From positions 9,386 through 17,559 of the forward strand of contig JABUVA010000013.1 of assembly GCA_021442885.1 (NCBI GenBank): DNA of 8,174 nt. Direction: 5' to 3'. Within the stretch, counting starts at the first letter, position 1, and every line of letters starts with the position of its first letter. The translations under genes were made by a program, and so were the position numbers. The notes below the pieces were generated by a model. The model was not told where the DNA came from. It was given only the letters and a program-made list of their open reading frames with translations, and did not search any database. This DNA comes from Methanobrevibacter sp. (GTDB taxonomy: Archaea; Methanobacteriota; Methanobacteria; Methanobacteriales; Methanobacteriaceae). Below are positions 6,299 to 8,174 of this stretch, piece after piece.

Positions 6299-6979
6299 TT
6301 AGTTAGTGTATTTTGTTTTGTCTTTAATTTTTGCTTTTTTAAATGCTCTTTTACGTCGCATACAGGATTCACAAACACCACAATGATCATCTTCACCTAA
6401 ATAACAAGAATAACTTAAATCCATAGGTGCATTTACTTTTTGACCTAATTTTACAATTTCATCTTTATCTAAATCAATTGCAGGTGCTTTAACTTCAATA
6501 TTGTCTGGAGAACCGACTTTAATAAGTTTATTAAAACTTTCTAAAAATTCTTTAGAATTATCTGGAAAAGTATTGGCTTCTTCTTTATCCCAACCAACAA
6601 TTATGATTTCAGCATTAATACTTTCTGCAAATGATATTGCAATAGCTGTAAAAACAGTATTTCTTCCAGGAACCCAAACACTACCTGCAGTTTCCCTACA
6701 AACTTCTAAATCATCTAACTCATTTTCATTAAGTTCAGGAATATCATTATTACTTGTTAATGAGGAATCACTAATTTTACCTAACCATTTTAGGTCAATT
6801 ACTGTATGTTCAAAGCCCATCTTATTACAAATTTCTTTTGAAGCTTTTATTTCTCTTTCAACACTTTTTTGACCATAATCAAAGGTTATAGCATGGATAT
6901 CATAATCATTAGCATAAACAGAAGTTGCAACAGTACAATCAAGACCTCCAGATAAAACAGAAATTGCTTTTTTACCCAT
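6299..6979 (-). CDS. queC: 7-cyano-7-deazaguanine (preQ0) synthase QueC
   Basis: QueC converts 7-carboxy-7-deazaguanine to preQ0 using ATP and ammonia. In archaea preQ0 is inserted at position 15 of tRNA and converted to archaeosine. Counting from the ATG, the 226-residue protein shows the PP-loop ATP motif SGGLDCT (10-16), ITFDYGQKS (31-39), VPGRNTVF (103-110), the archaeal-style VGWDKEEANTFPDNSKEF (128-145), and zinc cysteines Cys192, Cys200, Cys203 and Cys206 in SCYLGEDDHCGVCESC. The PP-loop consensus SGGxDS has Cys15 where Ser is usual. I chose ATG 6979 because GGTGA (6985-6989) lies five bases before it; an upstream in-frame TTG (6991) would add four residues but overlaps that site. The gene begins inside the last codons of larC, overlapping it by 8 bp, so it is almost certainly co-transcribed and probably translationally coupled. 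Other queuosine/archaeosine genes such as queD, queE and tgtA are not in the window. Confidence 0.93.
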   Translation of the reverse strand: MGKKAISVLSGGLDCTVATSVYANDYDIHAITFDYGQKSVEREIKASKEICNKMGFEHTVIDLKWLGKISDSSLTSNNDIPELNENELDDLEVCRETAGSVWVPGRNTVFTAIAISFAESINAEIIIVGWDKEEANTFPDNSKEFLESFNKLIKVGSPDNIEVKAPAIDLDKDEIVKLGQKVNAPMDLSYSCYLGEDDHCGVCESCMRRKRAFKKAKIKDKTKYTN

Positions 6980-8153
6980 TATACTCACCAATTTTATTAA
7001 TAATATCTTTTAAAGGTATTTTTGTTTCAATAGCTATTCTTTTTGCATCTTCAAATTCTATTCTACTTGAAATTATCTCACCATTAACAAAACCTATTTT
7101 ATATGTTACTTCAAAGGTTTTACCAGCAACTTCAACTTCTTTTTTAATAAATTCTCTTTTAGAAAGGCCTCTATGTAAATTAGGTATTATTCTTATTCCT
7201 AATGTTCCAACTTCTCTAAAAATAACATCAACAAGATGATTTGTCAAGTCTTTAGTAGCTATTACTTTTAAAATATGTCCTGGACGATTCTTTTTCATTA
7301 TTATAGGTATTAAAGAAACATCTCTAGCACCTTCACTTAAAAGTAAGTCAAATAAATAACCTAATTGTTCTCCTGTTAAATGATCAATATTAGTTTCAAT
7401 TACATCTACTTCATCATATAATTCTAATTCTTTTGTGCGAATAACTCTTAAAACATTTGGAAAATCAAAATCTTTCTTACCAGCACCATAACCAACTTTC
7501 AATGGAGATATATGTGGTGTAAATTTATTAATCTCATCTACAAGCTCCATATAAATAGCACAACCAGTTGGTGTTGCAAGTTCACTATTAACAGGACCTC
7601 CAACATATTCACTACCTTTCAATATTTCCACAACTGCAGGTGCAGGAACAGGAAGTATTCCATGAGTAGTTTTAACTCTTCCACCACCAACAGCTATTGG
7701 AAGACCAATAATCTTCTCCTGATTAAGATTTAATAAATAATAAGCACTTACAGCTCCAATAACATCAGCAACAGCATCACTTTGACCAACTTCATGGAAA
7801 TGGACGTTATCTAATGTAGTTCCATGAACCTTTGCTTCACTAATCCCAATTCTTCTAAAAATATTAACTGAAGTTTCCTTAATTTTATCATCTAACTCTA
7901 AATTATTTATTTTAGATATAAATTCATTAAATTTTAATGTTTTTCCTTTATCTATTATTTTAACATTACAATATGTTGATGCAATTCCATTTTTATTTAT
8001 TTTTTCAAAAGAAACTTCAACCTCACCAAATTCATTAGCTGTTTTTTCCATGATTTCCTTTATTTTATGCTCATCGGCGCCTAAATCAACAAAAGCACCA
8101 ATAATCATGTTTCCAGCTATTCCGGCACTTTGAGGATCAATAATAATTGTCAT
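6972..8153 (-). CDS. larC: LarC-family nickel insertion protein (nickel-pincer cofactor biosynthesis)
   Basis: LarC is the CTP-dependent nickel insertase that completes the nickel-pincer nucleotide, the cofactor of lactate racemase LarA and related racemases. The 393-residue protein covers both LarC1 and LarC2 regions in one uninterrupted frame, unlike Lactiplantibacillus plantarum, where they are joined by a ribosomal frameshift. Motifs in order are IDPQSAGIAGNMIIGAFVDLGA (5-26), VHFHEVGQSDAVADVIGA (117-134) with histidines 118 and 120, THGILPVPAPAVVEIL (163-178), NSELATPTGCAI (189-200), VGYGAGKKDFDFPNVLRV (220-237) and, in the C-terminal part, KKNRPGHILKVIAT (287-300). The first motif has Asn15 where I expect Asp (GDM). 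LarB, LarE and a LarA-type client are not visible here, so the client in this organism is unknown. It overlaps queC downstream by 8 bp. The ATG at 8153 has only a weak GGAAAG site eight bases upstream. Confidence 0.9.
   Translation of the reverse strand: MTIIIDPQSAGIAGNMIIGAFVDLGADEHKIKEIMEKTANEFGEVEVSFEKINKNGIASTYCNVKIIDKGKTLKFNEFISKINNLELDDKIKETSVNIFRRIGISEAKVHGTTLDNVHFHEVGQSDAVADVIGAVSAYYLLNLNQEKIIGLPIAVGGGRVKTTHGILPVPAPAVVEILKGSEYVGGPVNSELATPTGCAIYMELVDEINKFTPHISPLKVGYGAGKKDFDFPNVLRVIRTKELELYDEVDVIETNIDHLTGEQLGYLFDLLLSEGARDVSLIPIIMKKNRPGHILKVIATKDLTNHLVDVIFREVGTLGIRIIPNLHRGLSKREFIKKEVEVAGKTFEVTYKIGFVNGEIISSRIEFEDAKRIAIETKIPLKDIINKIGEYNG
6985..6989 (-). promoter_or_regulatory. Ribosome binding site of queC inside the larC coding end
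   Basis: The minus-strand GGTGA sits in the last codons of larC, five bases before the queC ATG at 6979. It fixes that start over the upstream TTG and supports coupled translation of larC and queC. Confidence 0.75.
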
Positions 8154-8174
8154 AGTATAATCTTTCCATTTTTT
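8150..8174 (-). other. Possible 3' end of a gene upstream of larC, cut by the window edge
   Basis: One minus-strand frame reads KNGKIIL and then TGA (8150-8152), overlapping the larC ATG in the classic ATGA arrangement of coupled genes. The frame is open to the window edge, but only seven codons are visible. Equally, this could be untranslated leader of larC. A ribosome binding site GGAAAG would lie inside this end. Confidence 0.25.

Noticed and set aside
6501..6872. A 123-codon plus-strand open frame opposite queC
   Set aside because: The minus strand encodes an unmistakable QueC through this region, so the plus frame is a by-product of AT-rich coding.
6925..7239. A plus-strand open frame spanning the larC-queC junction
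   Set aside because: It is antisense to two recognised genes and is a hydrophobic, low-complexity translation with no family likeness.
7512..7733. A 73-codon plus-strand open frame opposite larC
   Set aside because: Its translation is rich in Asn, Ser and Thr with no domain, and it is antisense to conserved LarC motifs.
1..8174. CRISPR array, tRNA/rRNA genes, insertion sequences, or a multi-gene defence system
   Set aside because: I saw no regularly spaced repeats, no tRNA-like cloverleaf, no transposase and no terminal repeats flanking a gene. The NERD-like protein stands alone without defence partners.

Overview
The window looks like a chromosomal segment of a methanogenic archaeon of the Methanobacteriales, most probably Methanobrevibacter or a close relative. 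The evidence is the gene content: an archaeal membrane-lipid prenyltransferase, archaeal-type myo-inositol-1-phosphate synthase, a stand-alone pyruvate carboxylase B subunit, an archaeal-type QueC and a one-piece LarC. The DNA is very AT-rich, all seven stop codons are TAA, Shine-Dalgarno sites are of the GGTG(A) type, and TATA-like boxes precede genes. The genus is inference from gene style, not from a search.

Left part (1-2285): 322 bases of AT-rich non-coding DNA with a 16-17 bp direct repeat precede a small gene (323-568) for a truncated, degenerate response-regulator receiver domain that has lost the phospho-accepting aspartate. It converges on a 499-residue minus-strand gene (734-2233) for a membrane protein with two N-terminal zinc ribbons, a transmembrane hairpin and a NERD-like domain whose expected catalytic acids are replaced. 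The promoter of that gene is framed by a long inverted repeat (2232-2285), the strongest unexplained DNA signal in the window.

Middle part (2286-4541): a UbiA-family prenyltransferase, predicted digeranylgeranylglyceryl phosphate synthase (minus strand), and myo-inositol-1-phosphate synthase (plus strand) diverge from a shared 149-bp region. One builds the archaeol core and the other supplies the inositol phosphate head group, so the pair serves archaeal polar lipid synthesis. Two exact tandem copies of a 10-bp word lie between them.

Right part (4542-8174): pycB, the carboxyltransferase/biotin-carrier subunit of pyruvate carboxylase (anaplerotic oxaloacetate synthesis), is followed by a convergent minus-strand pair, larC then queC in transcription order. 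Their reading frames overlap by 8 bp and are probably translationally coupled. larC belongs to the nickel-pincer cofactor family and queC makes preQ0 for archaeosine in tRNA. A further gene may end just at the start of larC, cut off by the window edge.

Most of the window is ordinary core metabolism. I see no RNA genes, CRISPR array, insertion sequence or complete defence system. The items most worth attention are the zinc-ribbon/NERD-like membrane protein with its palindrome-framed promoter, and the receiver remnant beside it.
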